64,000 nucleotides of DNA from an uncultured Lachnospiraceae bacterium (GTDB lineage Bacteria; Bacillota; Clostridia; Lachnospirales; Lachnospiraceae), in assembly GCA_947367855.1 (NCBI GenBank), contig CANBFE010000001.1, forward strand, positions 186,001-250,000, read 5' to 3'. A program made the translations under genes and the position numbers. Shown piece by piece: positions 50,759 through 60,061 of this stretch. Every line of letters begins with the position of its first letter. Within the stretch, counting starts at the first letter, position 1. The notes under the pieces are model-generated. The model did no database searches. It was not told the origin of the DNA and saw only the letters and a program-made list of their open reading frames with translations.

Positions 50759-51439
50759 ATGGCGGAAAAAAAGTATTATGCGGTAAAAAAAGGGAAAGTC
50801 ACAGGTGTGTTTACGGACTGGGAGTCATGCAGGGCTTCGGTGGAGGGATGGCCGGGAGCGGAATACAAGGGCTTTGCCGGGCTTGCGGAGGCTGAGGCCT
50901 ATCTGGGAGGAGGCGTTCCGGGAGCGGAACAGGCATCCGTACCGAAAAAGGCGCAGCCGGGGGAATGTCCCCCGCCGGGAACCCTTCTGGCCTATGTGGA
51001 CGGCAGCTATGACCATTCCCTGAAAAAATATGCCTTTGGGTGCGTGTTTATTCTGCCGGACGGGCGGATCCGCACAATGTATGGAAACGGGGACAATGAA
51101 CAGTCCCTGCGGCACCGCAATGTCACCGGGGAAATGCTGGGGGCAATGTACGCGGTGAAGGTTGCGATGGCAAACGGTTTTTCGGGAATAGAGATACGGT
51201 ACGACTACCAGGGTATCGAAAAATGGGTAACCGGTGCATGGCGGTCCAAAACGGAGCTCACCGGGAAGTATGCCCGGGCCATGCAGCAGTGGGGAGAGAA
51301 GATTGCCATCAGTTTTACAAAGGTGGCGGCACATTCAAATGTGTATTATAATGAACTGGCGGACAGGACAGCCAAGACGGGCCTGCGGCAGGGAAGCGGA
51401 ATTCCCGGAGTATGCATGCTGGATGAGATGCAGGACTGA
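50759..51439 (+). CDS. rnhA: ribonuclease HI with N-terminal viroplasmin (hybrid-binding) domain
   Basis: A 226-residue enzyme that cleaves RNA in RNA-DNA hybrids. Residues 4-46 (KKYYAVKKGKVTGVF to AEAYL) are a caulimovirus viroplasmin / RNase H hybrid-binding domain. The catalytic domain (about 75-215) has YVDGSYD, GEMLGAMYA, YDYQGIEKW and ADRTAKTG, carrying the Asp-Glu-Asp-Asp set. ATG 50759 follows AGGAGAG. The eukaryote-like hybrid-binding domain is regular in Firmicutes. A pseudouridine synthase gene follows 28 nt later. Confidence 0.92.
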   Translation: MAEKKYYAVKKGKVTGVFTDWESCRASVEGWPGAEYKGFAGLAEAEAYLGGGVPGAEQASVPKKAQPGECPPPGTLLAYVDGSYDHSLKKYAFGCVFILPDGRIRTMYGNGDNEQSLRHRNVTGEMLGAMYAVKVAMANGFSGIEIRYDYQGIEKWVTGAWRSKTELTGKYARAMQQWGEKIAISFTKVAAHSNVYYNELADRTAKTGLRQGSGIPGVCMLDEMQD

Positions 51440-51467
51440 TGCCGGGAAGGAAGAAACGGGGGAAGCG

Positions 51468-52190
51468 ATGGAGGCACAGAGACTGAATAAATTTCTTGCC
51501 CACAGCGGTGTCTGTTCCAGAAGGGACGCGGACAGACTGATTGAGCAGGGCCAGGTGGAGGTAAACGGCAGGACAGGGGAACCGGGAATGCAGGTGACGG
51601 AAGAGGATGAGATCAGGGTGCGTGGGGAAATAGTGCGCGGTGACAGGGAGACGGTGGTACTGGCATTTTACAAGCCACGGGGAGTGACCTGTACGGAGCG
51701 GGATTCCCATGCGGAAAAAACAATATCCGATCTGGTGGACTATCCAGTGAGGGTCACTTATGCAGGGAGGCTGGACAAGGAATCCAGAGGCCTGCTGCTG
51801 CTTTCCAATGACGGGGACCTGATTCAGGCCATGATGAAGGGAGCAAACCTTCATGAAAAGGAATACATTGTAAGGGTGGACAGGGAGATAACGGATGCTT
51901 TCGTGGAAAAAATGGCAGGGGGAATCTACCTGGAGGAACTGAATGTCACCACAAGGGAATGCAGGGTGGAGAAGCTTGGGAGCCATTCGTTTAAGATTAT
52001 ACTGACCCAGGGGTTGAACCGGCAGATTAAGCGGATGTGCCAGGCCTGCGGCTGCCGGGTGATGAGCCTGAAGCGGGTCAGGGTCATGCATGTGGAGCTG
52101 GGGAACCTGAAGCCCGGGGAATACCGCAGACTGGACAGCTCGGATGTGGAGAGGCTATACAGGGACTGCGGACTGCGGAAAGGGCAATAG
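51468..52190 (+). CDS. RsuA/RluF-type rRNA pseudouridine synthase
   Basis: A 240-residue enzyme with an N-terminal S4 RNA-binding domain (RLNKFLAHSGVCSRRDADRL) and the RsuA-type catalytic core. The catalytic aspartate is in YAGRLDKESRGLLL, and LTQGLNRQIKRMCQACG and LKPGEYRRLD are typical of the RluF branch (23S rRNA U2604-type). Branch assignment is by motif impression, not tree. ATG 51468 is placed by GGGGGAAG upstream; the longer open frame (51234) overlaps rnhA. Confidence 0.88.
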   Translation: MEAQRLNKFLAHSGVCSRRDADRLIEQGQVEVNGRTGEPGMQVTEEDEIRVRGEIVRGDRETVVLAFYKPRGVTCTERDSHAEKTISDLVDYPVRVTYAGRLDKESRGLLLLSNDGDLIQAMMKGANLHEKEYIVRVDREITDAFVEKMAGGIYLEELNVTTRECRVEKLGSHSFKIILTQGLNRQIKRMCQACGCRVMSLKRVRVMHVELGNLKPGEYRRLDSSDVERLYRDCGLRKGQ

Positions 52191-52247
52191 CCGTACAGGA
52201 GACGGGGAATTCATAAAGGCCGGAAGAAAGAAAAGGATGGTTGAGGT

Positions 52248-54257
52248 ATGATGCAGGCTGAGAAGATGGAACGGATCAAATATCTGACGGAACTTCTGAA
52301 TAAAGCGTCCGGGGCGTATTACGCACAGGACAGGGAGATTATGAGCAATCTGGAGTATGACAGGCTCTATGAGGAACTGGAGGGACTGGAGAAAGAGACA
52401 GGGATTATCCTGGCAAACAGTCCTACGGTGAGGGTGGGATATGAGGCGGTGGAGGAGCTGCCCAAAGAACGCCATGTGGCCCCAATGCTTTCCCTGGACA
52501 AGACAAAGAGCCGGGAAGATCTGAGGGAATGGCTCCAGGGACATCCTGCGGTTATGAGTTGGAAGCTTGACGGTCTGACCATCGTGCTGACGTACCGGGA
52601 CGGGAAACTGGAAAAGGCGGTTACCAGGGGGAACGGGGAGATAGGGGAGGTGATCACAAACAATGCGAAAACCTTTGTTAACCTGCCCCTTGGAATTCCC
52701 TTCCGGGGCGAACTTGTGCTGCGGGGGGAAGCGGTGATCAGCTATTCGGATTTCGAGAAGATCAACAGGGAGATAGAGGACGGGGATGCAAAGTATAAAA
52801 ATCCCAGAAATCTGTGCAGCGGTTCCGTGCGGCAGCTGAACAGTGAGATTACGGCAAACAGAAATGTTCGGTTTTTCGCGTATGCACTGGTGAGCGTCTC
52901 TGAGGAAGCGGCGCCCATGCATTCGGTGACGGAACAGTTTCGTTTTCTGGAACAGCAGGGATTTGCTGTGGTGGAGCACTACCTGGCGGAGGAGAATACC
53001 ATTGCGGAAATCCTGGAAGGGTTTGAGAAGAAAATTGAAACCTACGATATTCCATCAGACGGACTGGTCCTGGTCTATGATGATATCGGGTACGGACAGT
53101 CCCTGGGGCGGACCGCAAAGTTTCCCAGAAATTCCATTGCCTTCAAATGGGCGGATGAACTGCGGGAGACGACTCTGAAGGAAATCGAATGGAGTGCCAG
53201 CCGCACCGGTCTGATTAATCCTGTGGCCATCTTTGAACCCGTGGAGCTGGAGGGAACCACAGTGAGCCGGGCCTCTGTTCACAATATCAGCATTCTGCGC
53301 GCGCTGCAGCTGGGGATCGGGGACAGAATCACCGTATATAAGGCAAATATGATCATCCCACAGATTGCGGAGAACCTGACGGCAGAAGAGGAAGGGCCGG
53401 AGGACAGACAACTGGTGGAGATTCCCCGGATTTGTCCCGTGTGCGGAGGACAGACGGAAATCCGTCAGGTAAATGACGTGCAGTCACTCTACTGCACCAA
53501 CGGAAAGTGCGCCGCAAAGCAGATAAAGGCATTCGCCCTCTTTGTCAGCAGGGATGCCATGAACATTGACGGACTCTCTGAGGCAACCCTGGAGAAATTT
53601 GTGGACATGGGATTTCTGCATGAATTTGCGGATTTATTTCATCTGGAAAGTCATCGGGAACAGATCGTGGAGATGGAAGGTTTTGGGGAAAGGTCCTGCC
53701 AGAATCTCATCGAGAGTGTGGACCGGGCCCGGAATACCACTCTGCCCAGGGTGCTGTACGGTCTTGGCATTGCCAACATAGGCAGCGCCAATGCCAAGAT
53801 GCTCTGCCGCTTTTTTGATCATGACCTGAAACGGATGCAGGAAGCGGATGTGGAGACCCTGAGCGCCATAGACGGTGTGGGGGAAGTCATTGCCACGGCT
53901 TTTGTCAGTTACATGCAGGATCCGGATAATCTGCGGAAGATAGACAACCTCATGAAGGAGCTTACCATTCAGGTGCCCAGGACAGAGGAGGGCAGCCAGA
54001 CCCTGTCCGGGTTAAGCTTTGTGGTAACCGGGACACTGACAAAATTTGCCAGCAGAAACGAACTGAAGGAGGCCATTGAAGCGAAGGGGGGAAAAGTCAC
54101 AGGGACCGTTACCGGCAAAACGACCTGTCTGATCAACAATGACGTGGCTTCCAACTCTTCCAAAAATAAAAAGGCCCGGGAACTTGGAATTCCTGTACTG
54201 TCCGAAACGGATTTCCTGGAGCAGTATCAACTGGAGGCTCCCGGGCAGCAGGCGTGA
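52248..54257 (+). CDS. ligA: NAD-dependent DNA ligase, divergent
   Basis: Seals DNA nicks with NAD. The 669 residues contain the adenylation site Lys106 in WKLDG, OB fold, a C4 zinc finger (CPVCGG, then CTNGKC), four HhH motifs and a C-terminal BRCT domain (residues about 585-660). It departs from standard LigA: TRGDG is TRGNG, GEDVT is GEVIT, and the motif IV lysine (in DGVVxK of typical LigA) is Val276 in DGLVLVYDD, whereas the next lysine (Lys300, IAFKW) is kept at the right spacing of 24. It may be a lineage form or a second ligase. metA follows 37 nt later. Confidence 0.85.
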   Translation: MMQAEKMERIKYLTELLNKASGAYYAQDREIMSNLEYDRLYEELEGLEKETGIILANSPTVRVGYEAVEELPKERHVAPMLSLDKTKSREDLREWLQGHPAVMSWKLDGLTIVLTYRDGKLEKAVTRGNGEIGEVITNNAKTFVNLPLGIPFRGELVLRGEAVISYSDFEKINREIEDGDAKYKNPRNLCSGSVRQLNSEITANRNVRFFAYALVSVSEEAAPMHSVTEQFRFLEQQGFAVVEHYLAEENTIAEILEGFEKKIETYDIPSDGLVLVYDDIGYGQSLGRTAKFPRNSIAFKWADELRETTLKEIEWSASRTGLINPVAIFEPVELEGTTVSRASVHNISILRALQLGIGDRITVYKANMIIPQIAENLTAEEEGPEDRQLVEIPRICPVCGGQTEIRQVNDVQSLYCTNGKCAAKQIKAFALFVSRDAMNIDGLSEATLEKFVDMGFLHEFADLFHLESHREQIVEMEGFGERSCQNLIESVDRARNTTLPRVLYGLGIANIGSANAKMLCRFFDHDLKRMQEADVETLSAIDGVGEVIATAFVSYMQDPDNLRKIDNLMKELTIQVPRTEEGSQTLSGLSFVVTGTLTKFASRNELKEAIEAKGGKVTGTVTGKTTCLINNDVASNSSKNKKARELGIPVLSETDFLEQYQLEAPGQQA

Positions 54258-54294
54258 AACCTGAGAAAAGAAAACTGGATTTTAGGAGGAAAAA

Positions 54295-55212
54295 ATGCCC
54301 ATCAAAACACAGCGGGATCTGCCCGCAAAGGAAATTTTGGAAAATGAAAATATATTTGTCATGGATGAATTCCGTGCCATGCATCAGGATATCCGTCCCC
54401 TGCAGGTGCTGATTCTGAACAATATGCCGGTGAAGCAGGATACGGAGCTGCAGCTTCTGCGGGCCCTGTCCAACACTCCCCTGCAGGTGGATGTGACTTT
54501 TATGAATGCCAGGAGCCATCTGTCCCAGAATACATCTGCAAACCATCTGAATAAATTTTATGTCACCTGGGATGAGATCAGGGATCAGAAGTACGACGGA
54601 ATGATCGTCACTGGGGCTCCTGTGGAGGACATTCCCTTTGAGGAAGTGGACTACTGGGAGGAAATCTGTGAGATTTTTGACTGGGCGGAGACTCATGTGA
54701 CATCCACCCTCCATATCTGCTGGGCCTCCCAGGCAGGACTGTATCACTATTATGGAATCGACAAGAAGAAGCTTCCCAGGAAGCTGTTCGGAGTATACGA
54801 TCATCGGGTGCAGAACCGCAGGATTCCCCTGGTGAGAGGATTCGACGATATCTTTCCGGCGCCCCAGAGCAGGCATACGGAGTCCCCGGCGGAAGCCATC
54901 CATGCCTGCAGTGAGCTGACAGTACTGGCGGAATCTCCGGTGGCAGGCGTGTACCTGGCCATTGCCCAGGAAGGGAAGAAGATTTTTGTCACAGGGCATC
55001 CGGAGTATGACAGGTATTCCCTGAATAACGAATACTTCCGGGATCTCAACAAGGGACTGCCCATACAGATTCCCTACAACTATTATCCCGGGGACGACCC
55101 GGAGGCAAAACCCCTGCTGCAGTGGAGGGCGCACAGCAATAACCTGTACAGCAACTGGCTGAATTATTATGTGTATCAGGTGACGCCCTATGAGCTGGGG
55201 CATCACAGATAG
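54295..55212 (+). CDS. metA: homoserine O-acetyltransferase (MetA family)
   Basis: Activates homoserine for methionine synthesis. The 305-residue protein is MetA-type; the nucleophile is Cys142 in HICWASQAG, and the His/Glu partners are in TGHPEYD. Residue 111 is Glu (GAPVE), the position that favours acetyl-CoA over succinyl-CoA in characterised MetA enzymes, so I call acetyltransferase. AGGAGG precedes the ATG. It lies 37 nt after ligA, an unrelated gene; no SAM riboswitch is seen. Confidence 0.92.
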   Translation: MPIKTQRDLPAKEILENENIFVMDEFRAMHQDIRPLQVLILNNMPVKQDTELQLLRALSNTPLQVDVTFMNARSHLSQNTSANHLNKFYVTWDEIRDQKYDGMIVTGAPVEDIPFEEVDYWEEICEIFDWAETHVTSTLHICWASQAGLYHYYGIDKKKLPRKLFGVYDHRVQNRRIPLVRGFDDIFPAPQSRHTESPAEAIHACSELTVLAESPVAGVYLAIAQEGKKIFVTGHPEYDRYSLNNEYFRDLNKGLPIQIPYNYYPGDDPEAKPLLQWRAHSNNLYSNWLNYYVYQVTPYELGHHR

Positions 55213-55333
55213 GCTGTATTATTTGGGCAAATTTCACATAATCCCCTTTTTTTGTGGAAGAAAATGTGTTACAATTTTTTATAAATTAATTGAGCAGGCC
55301 TGGAGGGATTTTGGAGAAAGGAGAGGGATGGCA

Positions 55334-56767
55334 ATGAACGCAGAGGATAAGAACTGCCTGGAAGGCGGTGCAGTCAGGTATTATCTGGCAATCGATATCG
55401 GGGCATCTAGCGGGCGCCATATACTGGCCCATCTGGAGGACGGCAATATGGTCCTGGAGGAAGTACACCGCTTCCCCAACGGAATGACGGAGAAGGACGG
55501 CGAGCTGGTATGGGATGTTGACGAGCTGTCTGCGCAGATTGTGTTGGGCATGAAGAAATGCGCGGAGATTGGGAAAATTCCTGTCAGCGTGGGAGTGGAC
55601 ACCTGGGGGGTGGACATTGTTCTGTTGGACAAAGAGGGAAAACGCCTGGGCAATGCGGTGGCTTACAGGGACAGCCGGACCAGGGGAATGGATGAGGAAG
55701 TATATAAGATCATTCCGGAGGATGAGCTTTATGCCCGCACCGGAATTCAGAAGGCCATCTTCAATACCATTTACCAGCTGATGGCTCTGAAGACCAAAAA
55801 GCCGGAGCTTTTGGAACGGGCCGAGATTCTGCTGACCATGCCGGATTATTTCCATTATATGCTGTCCGGTGTGGCTGTGACGGAATATACGGAAGCAACC
55901 ACGGGACAGTTGGTCAGCCCCCTGACCAAAGACTGGGACAGGGAGCTCATTGACAGACTTGGTTATCCCGGCCATATCTTTCAGAAAATCGTGGCTCCCG
56001 GCACCCGCATCGGCAGCCTGACGGAAAGTGTAAAAGCAGAGGTGGGATTTGACTGTGATGTTGTAGTGCCGGCAAGCCATGATACCGGGTCCGCAGTGAT
56101 AGCGGTGCCTACGGACAGGGACAATGCACTGTACATAAGCTCAGGAACCTGGTCCCTTATGGGGACGGAGCGCATGAAGGCGGACTGCTCGCCGGAGAGC
56201 AAGGCGAACAACCTGACAAATGAGGGCGGATATGATTACCGTTTCCGTTATCTGAAGAATATCATGGGCCTGTGGATGATCCAGTCCGTTAAAAAGGAGA
56301 TCGGGGGAGAACTGGGATTCGGGGAGATCTGCGACATGGCTTCAAGGTGTGAGATTTCTTCTATCGTGGACTGCAACGACGACCGCTTCCTGGCTCCTGC
56401 CAATATGACGGAAGAGGTTCAGAAGGCCTGCAGGGAGTCCGGGCAGCAGGTTCCGGAAGGGATTGCCGAGGTTGCATCCGTGATTTATAACAGCCTGGCG
56501 AAATGCTATGCAAGAACCATAGCGGAACTGGAGAGCATGACAGGAGAAAAATACGACCGCATCCATATCGTGGGGGGAGGCTCCAATGCGGAATATTTAA
56601 ACCGGCTGACTGCCAGGGCCACGGGCGTTCCGGTATATGCCGGGCCTACGGAGGCCACGGCCATCGGCAATGTGGCGGCCCAGATGATTGCGGCAGGGGA
56701 GTTGGAAGGACTGAAAGCGGCCCGGGCATGTGTATTCCGGTCGTTCCCCATCCAGATCTATGAGTAA
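55334..56767 (+). CDS. rhaB: rhamnulokinase
   Basis: Phosphorylates L-rhamnulose. It belongs to the FGGY sugar kinase family, 477 residues. N-terminal phosphate-binding YYLAIDIGASSGRH, central VDTWGVDIVL and SSGTWSLMGTE, and C-terminal VGGGSNAEYLNRLTA are characteristic. The ATG at 55334 lies 10 nt after AAAGGAG (55317-55323); another ATG at 55328 is too close to it. The rhaA gene follows 54 nt later, so the two form a rhamnose catabolic unit. Confidence 0.93.
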   Translation: MNAEDKNCLEGGAVRYYLAIDIGASSGRHILAHLEDGNMVLEEVHRFPNGMTEKDGELVWDVDELSAQIVLGMKKCAEIGKIPVSVGVDTWGVDIVLLDKEGKRLGNAVAYRDSRTRGMDEEVYKIIPEDELYARTGIQKAIFNTIYQLMALKTKKPELLERAEILLTMPDYFHYMLSGVAVTEYTEATTGQLVSPLTKDWDRELIDRLGYPGHIFQKIVAPGTRIGSLTESVKAEVGFDCDVVVPASHDTGSAVIAVPTDRDNALYISSGTWSLMGTERMKADCSPESKANNLTNEGGYDYRFRYLKNIMGLWMIQSVKKEIGGELGFGEICDMASRCEISSIVDCNDDRFLAPANMTEEVQKACRESGQQVPEGIAEVASVIYNSLAKCYARTIAELESMTGEKYDRIHIVGGGSNAEYLNRLTARATGVPVYAGPTEATAIGNVAAQMIAAGELEGLKAARACVFRSFPIQIYE

Positions 56768-56821
56768 TCCGCAGATTCCGGGAGGCGTGCGAGAAGCAGA
56801 CAAAAAGCGAGGAAAACATAG

Positions 56822-58078
56822 ATGACAGGCAGAGAGAGATTTGAATCCGCAAAAGAGATTTATGCATCCTACGGTGTGGACGTGGAGGCTGCAATTGCAG
56901 ACTGCATGGCAGCTCCCGTTGCCCTTCACTGTTGGCAGGGAGATGATGTCACCGGATTTGACCATGACGGCCCATTGACCGGCGGCATCCAGACCACAGG
57001 CAATTACCCGGGCAGGGCAGGGACTCCGGAAGAGCTGATGCAGGATATGGACAGGGCGCTTGGTCTGATGCCGGGGAAAAAGAAACTGAACCTGCACGCA
57101 AGCTACGCCATTTTCGAGCCAGGGGAATTTGCGGACAGGGACAGGCTGGAGCCGAAGCATTTCGCAAAATGGGTGGCTTTTGCAAAAGAGAGAAACATGG
57201 GCATTGATTTTAATCCAACCTTTTTCTCCCATGACAGGGTGAAGGACGGGCTGACCCTGTCCAGTCCGGACGAGGAGACCAGGAAGTTCTGGATCAACCA
57301 CGGCAGGGCATGCATCCGTATTTCCCAGTATTTTGCGGAGGAGACGGGAATTCCCTGCGTGATGAACATCTGGACTGGGGATGGATATAAGGATGTTCCC
57401 GCAGACCGCATGGGGCCCAGGCTGCGGTATAAGGAATCCATTGAGGAGATTCTGGCAGAGCCCTTTGACCGGAATAAGGTGAAGCTCTGTGTGGAGTCCA
57501 AGGTATTCGGCATCGGTGTGGAGGCATATACTGTAGGAAGCGCGGAATTTACCTTAAGTTTTGCAGCTTCCCATGAAGGCTGCCTGCCTCTGATGGACAA
57601 TGGACATTATCATCCAACGGAAGTGGTGTCCGACAAGATTCCGGCGCTGCTGTGCTTCTACCCGGAGATTGCCCTGCATATCACAAGGCCAATCCGCTGG
57701 GACAGCGACCATGTGGTGCTCTTTGATGACGAGACCAGGGAGATGGCCAAAGAGATTGTCAGGTGCGGCGGACTGGACAGGGTTTATATGGCCCTGGATT
57801 ACTTTGATGCCAGCATCAACCGTGTGTCCGCATGGGCCATGGGCTTCCGCAGCTGGCAGAAGGCATTGCTTTCCGCCCTGTGTACCCCAAACGAAGCCCT
57901 TAAGAAGCTGCAGGACGAGAACCGGATGACGGAGCTGATGGTGCAGCAGGAGGCAGTGAAGATTTTGCCCTTCGGAGATGTGTGGAACGAGTACTGTGAG
58001 CGCTGCGGGGTGGTGTCCGATAAGGATTTCTACGGCGAGATCAGAAAATATGAGAATGAGGTTCAGTTAAAGAGATAA
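56822..58078 (+). CDS. rhaA: L-rhamnose isomerase
   Basis: Converts L-rhamnose to L-rhamnulose, before RhaB. The protein is 418 residues with family stretches VALHCWQGDDVTGF, GGIQTTGNYPGRA, LNLHASYAIFEPG, FNPTFFSHDRVKDGLTLS, MNIWTGDGYKDVPADR and MDNGHYHPTE, holding the metal and substrate ligands. It is behind rhaB. An aldolase gene (rhaD) and a rhamnose transporter are not in the window. Confidence 0.95.
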   Translation: MTGRERFESAKEIYASYGVDVEAAIADCMAAPVALHCWQGDDVTGFDHDGPLTGGIQTTGNYPGRAGTPEELMQDMDRALGLMPGKKKLNLHASYAIFEPGEFADRDRLEPKHFAKWVAFAKERNMGIDFNPTFFSHDRVKDGLTLSSPDEETRKFWINHGRACIRISQYFAEETGIPCVMNIWTGDGYKDVPADRMGPRLRYKESIEEILAEPFDRNKVKLCVESKVFGIGVEAYTVGSAEFTLSFAASHEGCLPLMDNGHYHPTEVVSDKIPALLCFYPEIALHITRPIRWDSDHVVLFDDETREMAKEIVRCGGLDRVYMALDYFDASINRVSAWAMGFRSWQKALLSALCTPNEALKKLQDENRMTELMVQQEAVKILPFGDVWNEYCERCGVVSDKDFYGEIRKYENEVQLKR

Positions 58079-58130
58079 GAGGAGAGCAGTTAAGCCGGAT
58101 TCAGGAAGGGCACAGGGGGGGAGGAGCAGC

Positions 58131-59081
58131 ATGGAGGCTGTGATAAAAGTCAGGGGATTGCGGAAATACTACAAAGAGATCAGGGCAGTGGACGGGATTG
58201 ACTTTCAGGTGGAGAGGGGAGAGATGTACGGCTTTCTGGGGGTGAACGGGGCAGGGAAGTCCACCACCATCAATATGCTGTGCACCTTGTTTCCGCCCAC
58301 GGAGGGGGAGGCAGAGATCTGTGGTTACAGACTGGGGCGGGAGGACGAAAACATCCGCCGGAAAATCGGTGTGGTGTGGCAGGGAAACTGTCTGGACAAT
58401 AAGCTTACCGTAAAGGAAAATATATATGTGAGGGGCGCTCTGTACGGCCTGACAAAAAAACAGCTGCGGGAAAGCGTCAGCAGGGTGTGCGGAAGACTGG
58501 AGCTTTCGGAGTTTTTTAACAGACCATATGAAAAGCTCTCCGGAGGGCAGAAGAGGCGGTGCGAAATTGCAGCAGCTTTGGTTAATACGCCGGAGATCCT
58601 GTTTCTGGATGAGCCCACTACAGGACTGGACCCCGCCACCCGTCAGATGGTATGGAAGAGTCTGGAGGAACTGCGGCAGGAAGGCATGACCATTTTTCTC
58701 ACCACCCATTATATGGAAGAGGCGGCAGGAGCAGATCATATTGCCGTGATGGACGGCGGAAAGATACGGGAGACCGGGACGCCCTTTACATTGAAGGAGC
58801 GTTTTGCAAGGGATAAGCTGCGGTTGGTTCCGGGGGAGGGACAGCGCGGGAAACTGCAGAAAATCCTGGCCGGGCACTGTGGGAGGAACAGCGGCATTAC
58901 CATGGGACAGGAGAGCGGGGAAGGCTTTCTGGTAATTCTTTCGGACAGTCTGTGCGCCCTGCCGGTTCTTAAGGAAGCGGAAGACTGTCTGCAGGGGTTT
59001 GAACTGGTCCAGGGTACCATGGATGATGTGTTTTTGAATATAACGGGAAAGACACTGGCTGAGGAGGTGCGGAATGGGTGA
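58131..59081 (+). CDS. ABC transporter ATP-binding protein, DrrA-like
   Basis: A 316-residue ABC ATPase with Walker A GVNGAGKSTT, Q-loop (VVWQGNCLDN), signature LSGGQKRR, Walker B ILFLDEPTTGLDP and H-loop TTHYMEE. The additional C-terminal domain (about 220-316) is typical of DrrA-type exporters of drugs or lipids. GGAGGAGG precedes the ATG. It overlaps the permease gene by 8 bases. Substrate unknown. Confidence 0.93.
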   Translation: MEAVIKVRGLRKYYKEIRAVDGIDFQVERGEMYGFLGVNGAGKSTTINMLCTLFPPTEGEAEICGYRLGREDENIRRKIGVVWQGNCLDNKLTVKENIYVRGALYGLTKKQLRESVSRVCGRLELSEFFNRPYEKLSGGQKRRCEIAAALVNTPEILFLDEPTTGLDPATRQMVWKSLEELRQEGMTIFLTTHYMEEAAGADHIAVMDGGKIRETGTPFTLKERFARDKLRLVPGEGQRGKLQKILAGHCGRNSGITMGQESGEGFLVILSDSLCALPVLKEAEDCLQGFELVQGTMDDVFLNITGKTLAEEVRNG

Positions 59082-59982
59082 GCTGTTTTATCTGGTAAAA
59101 AGAAATACTCTGGTATTTTTGAGAGAGCGGTCCGCGGTGTTTTTTTCACTGTTGTCCATGTTGATCGTTCTGGGGCTTATGGTGGTCTTTCTGGGGCGGA
59201 TGAACAGCGAGAGCCTGGTGAATCTGCTTTCGAAGCTTGGAGGCAGGCGGGACAGGGCCGCCGATGAGAGGAATGCCGCTTATCTGATACAGCTCTGGAC
59301 ACTTGCCGGAATCCTGGTGGTCAATTCCGTGACTGTTACTTTGACTGTTACCGGAAGCATGGTACAGGATGAAGCTGAGAAGCGGCTTATGGCATTTTAT
59401 GCCACACCCGTAAATCGAATCAGACTGTCGCTTGGGTATGTGTTGGCAGCCTGGCTGGTGGGAACGGGAATGTGCCTGCTGACCCTGGCGGTTGGAGAGG
59501 GCTATTTTGCGCTGAATGGATACGGGCTTCTGGGAATGGAGGCGCTGCTGAAGCTCTGCGGCATGATTGCCCTGAATACCTTTGTGTTTTCTGCAATCGC
59601 TTATTTACTGGCTTTGTTTGTCCATAACAGCAGCGCATGGAGCGGCCTGCTTACCATTATCGGCACTTTGGTGGGATTTGTGGGAGGGATCTATCTGCCC
59701 ATGGATGCATTGTCCGGCAGGGTACAGTCCGTGCTGAAATGTCTGCCCGTGATTCACGGAGCGGCCATGATGCGTACTGTGTGTACAAAGGATGCGATAA
59801 GGGAAACCTTTGCGGGACTGCCGGAGGAGGCGGAAGACCTTTTCAGGGAGGTTATGGGAATCAGTCTGTGGGTGGGAGAGCACAAAATTTCCCTGGGGGA
59901 ACAGGTGATCTTTTTGGGCTTTTATGCTATACTGGCCATTGGAGCCGGGGCAGTGCTGAGCAGGAGGAGAAGGCTGCGCTGA
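59074..59982 (+). CDS. ABC-2 type transporter permease, DrrB-like
   Basis: A 302-residue membrane protein with about six helices, including LLSMLIVLGLMVVFLG near the N-terminus and GFVGGIYLPMDALSG in the ABC-2 signature region. Translation is coupled to the ATPase. Together they form a complete two-gene exporter, but no substrate gene or regulator accompanies them; a tRNA gene follows. Confidence 0.9.
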   Translation: MGELFYLVKRNTLVFLRERSAVFFSLLSMLIVLGLMVVFLGRMNSESLVNLLSKLGGRRDRAADERNAAYLIQLWTLAGILVVNSVTVTLTVTGSMVQDEAEKRLMAFYATPVNRIRLSLGYVLAAWLVGTGMCLLTLAVGEGYFALNGYGLLGMEALLKLCGMIALNTFVFSAIAYLLALFVHNSSAWSGLLTIIGTLVGFVGGIYLPMDALSGRVQSVLKCLPVIHGAAMMRTVCTKDAIRETFAGLPEEAEDLFREVMGISLWVGEHKISLGEQVIFLGFYAILAIGAGAVLSRRRRLR

Positions 59983-60043
59983 AACCGGGAGACTTTAAAA
60001 GTATTTAAAGTTAAAAAAACAGCTTCCCATTTTGGGATATCTG

Positions 60044-60052
60044 TGTTATACT
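60044..60052 (+). promoter_or_regulatory. extended -10 promoter of tRNA-Val
   Basis: TGTTATACT: an extended -10 (TGn) with TATACT at 60047-60052, no clear -35. The start would be about 60059, so the tRNA has almost no 5' leader. Confidence 0.6.
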
Positions 60053-60061
60053 TAAGGACAT

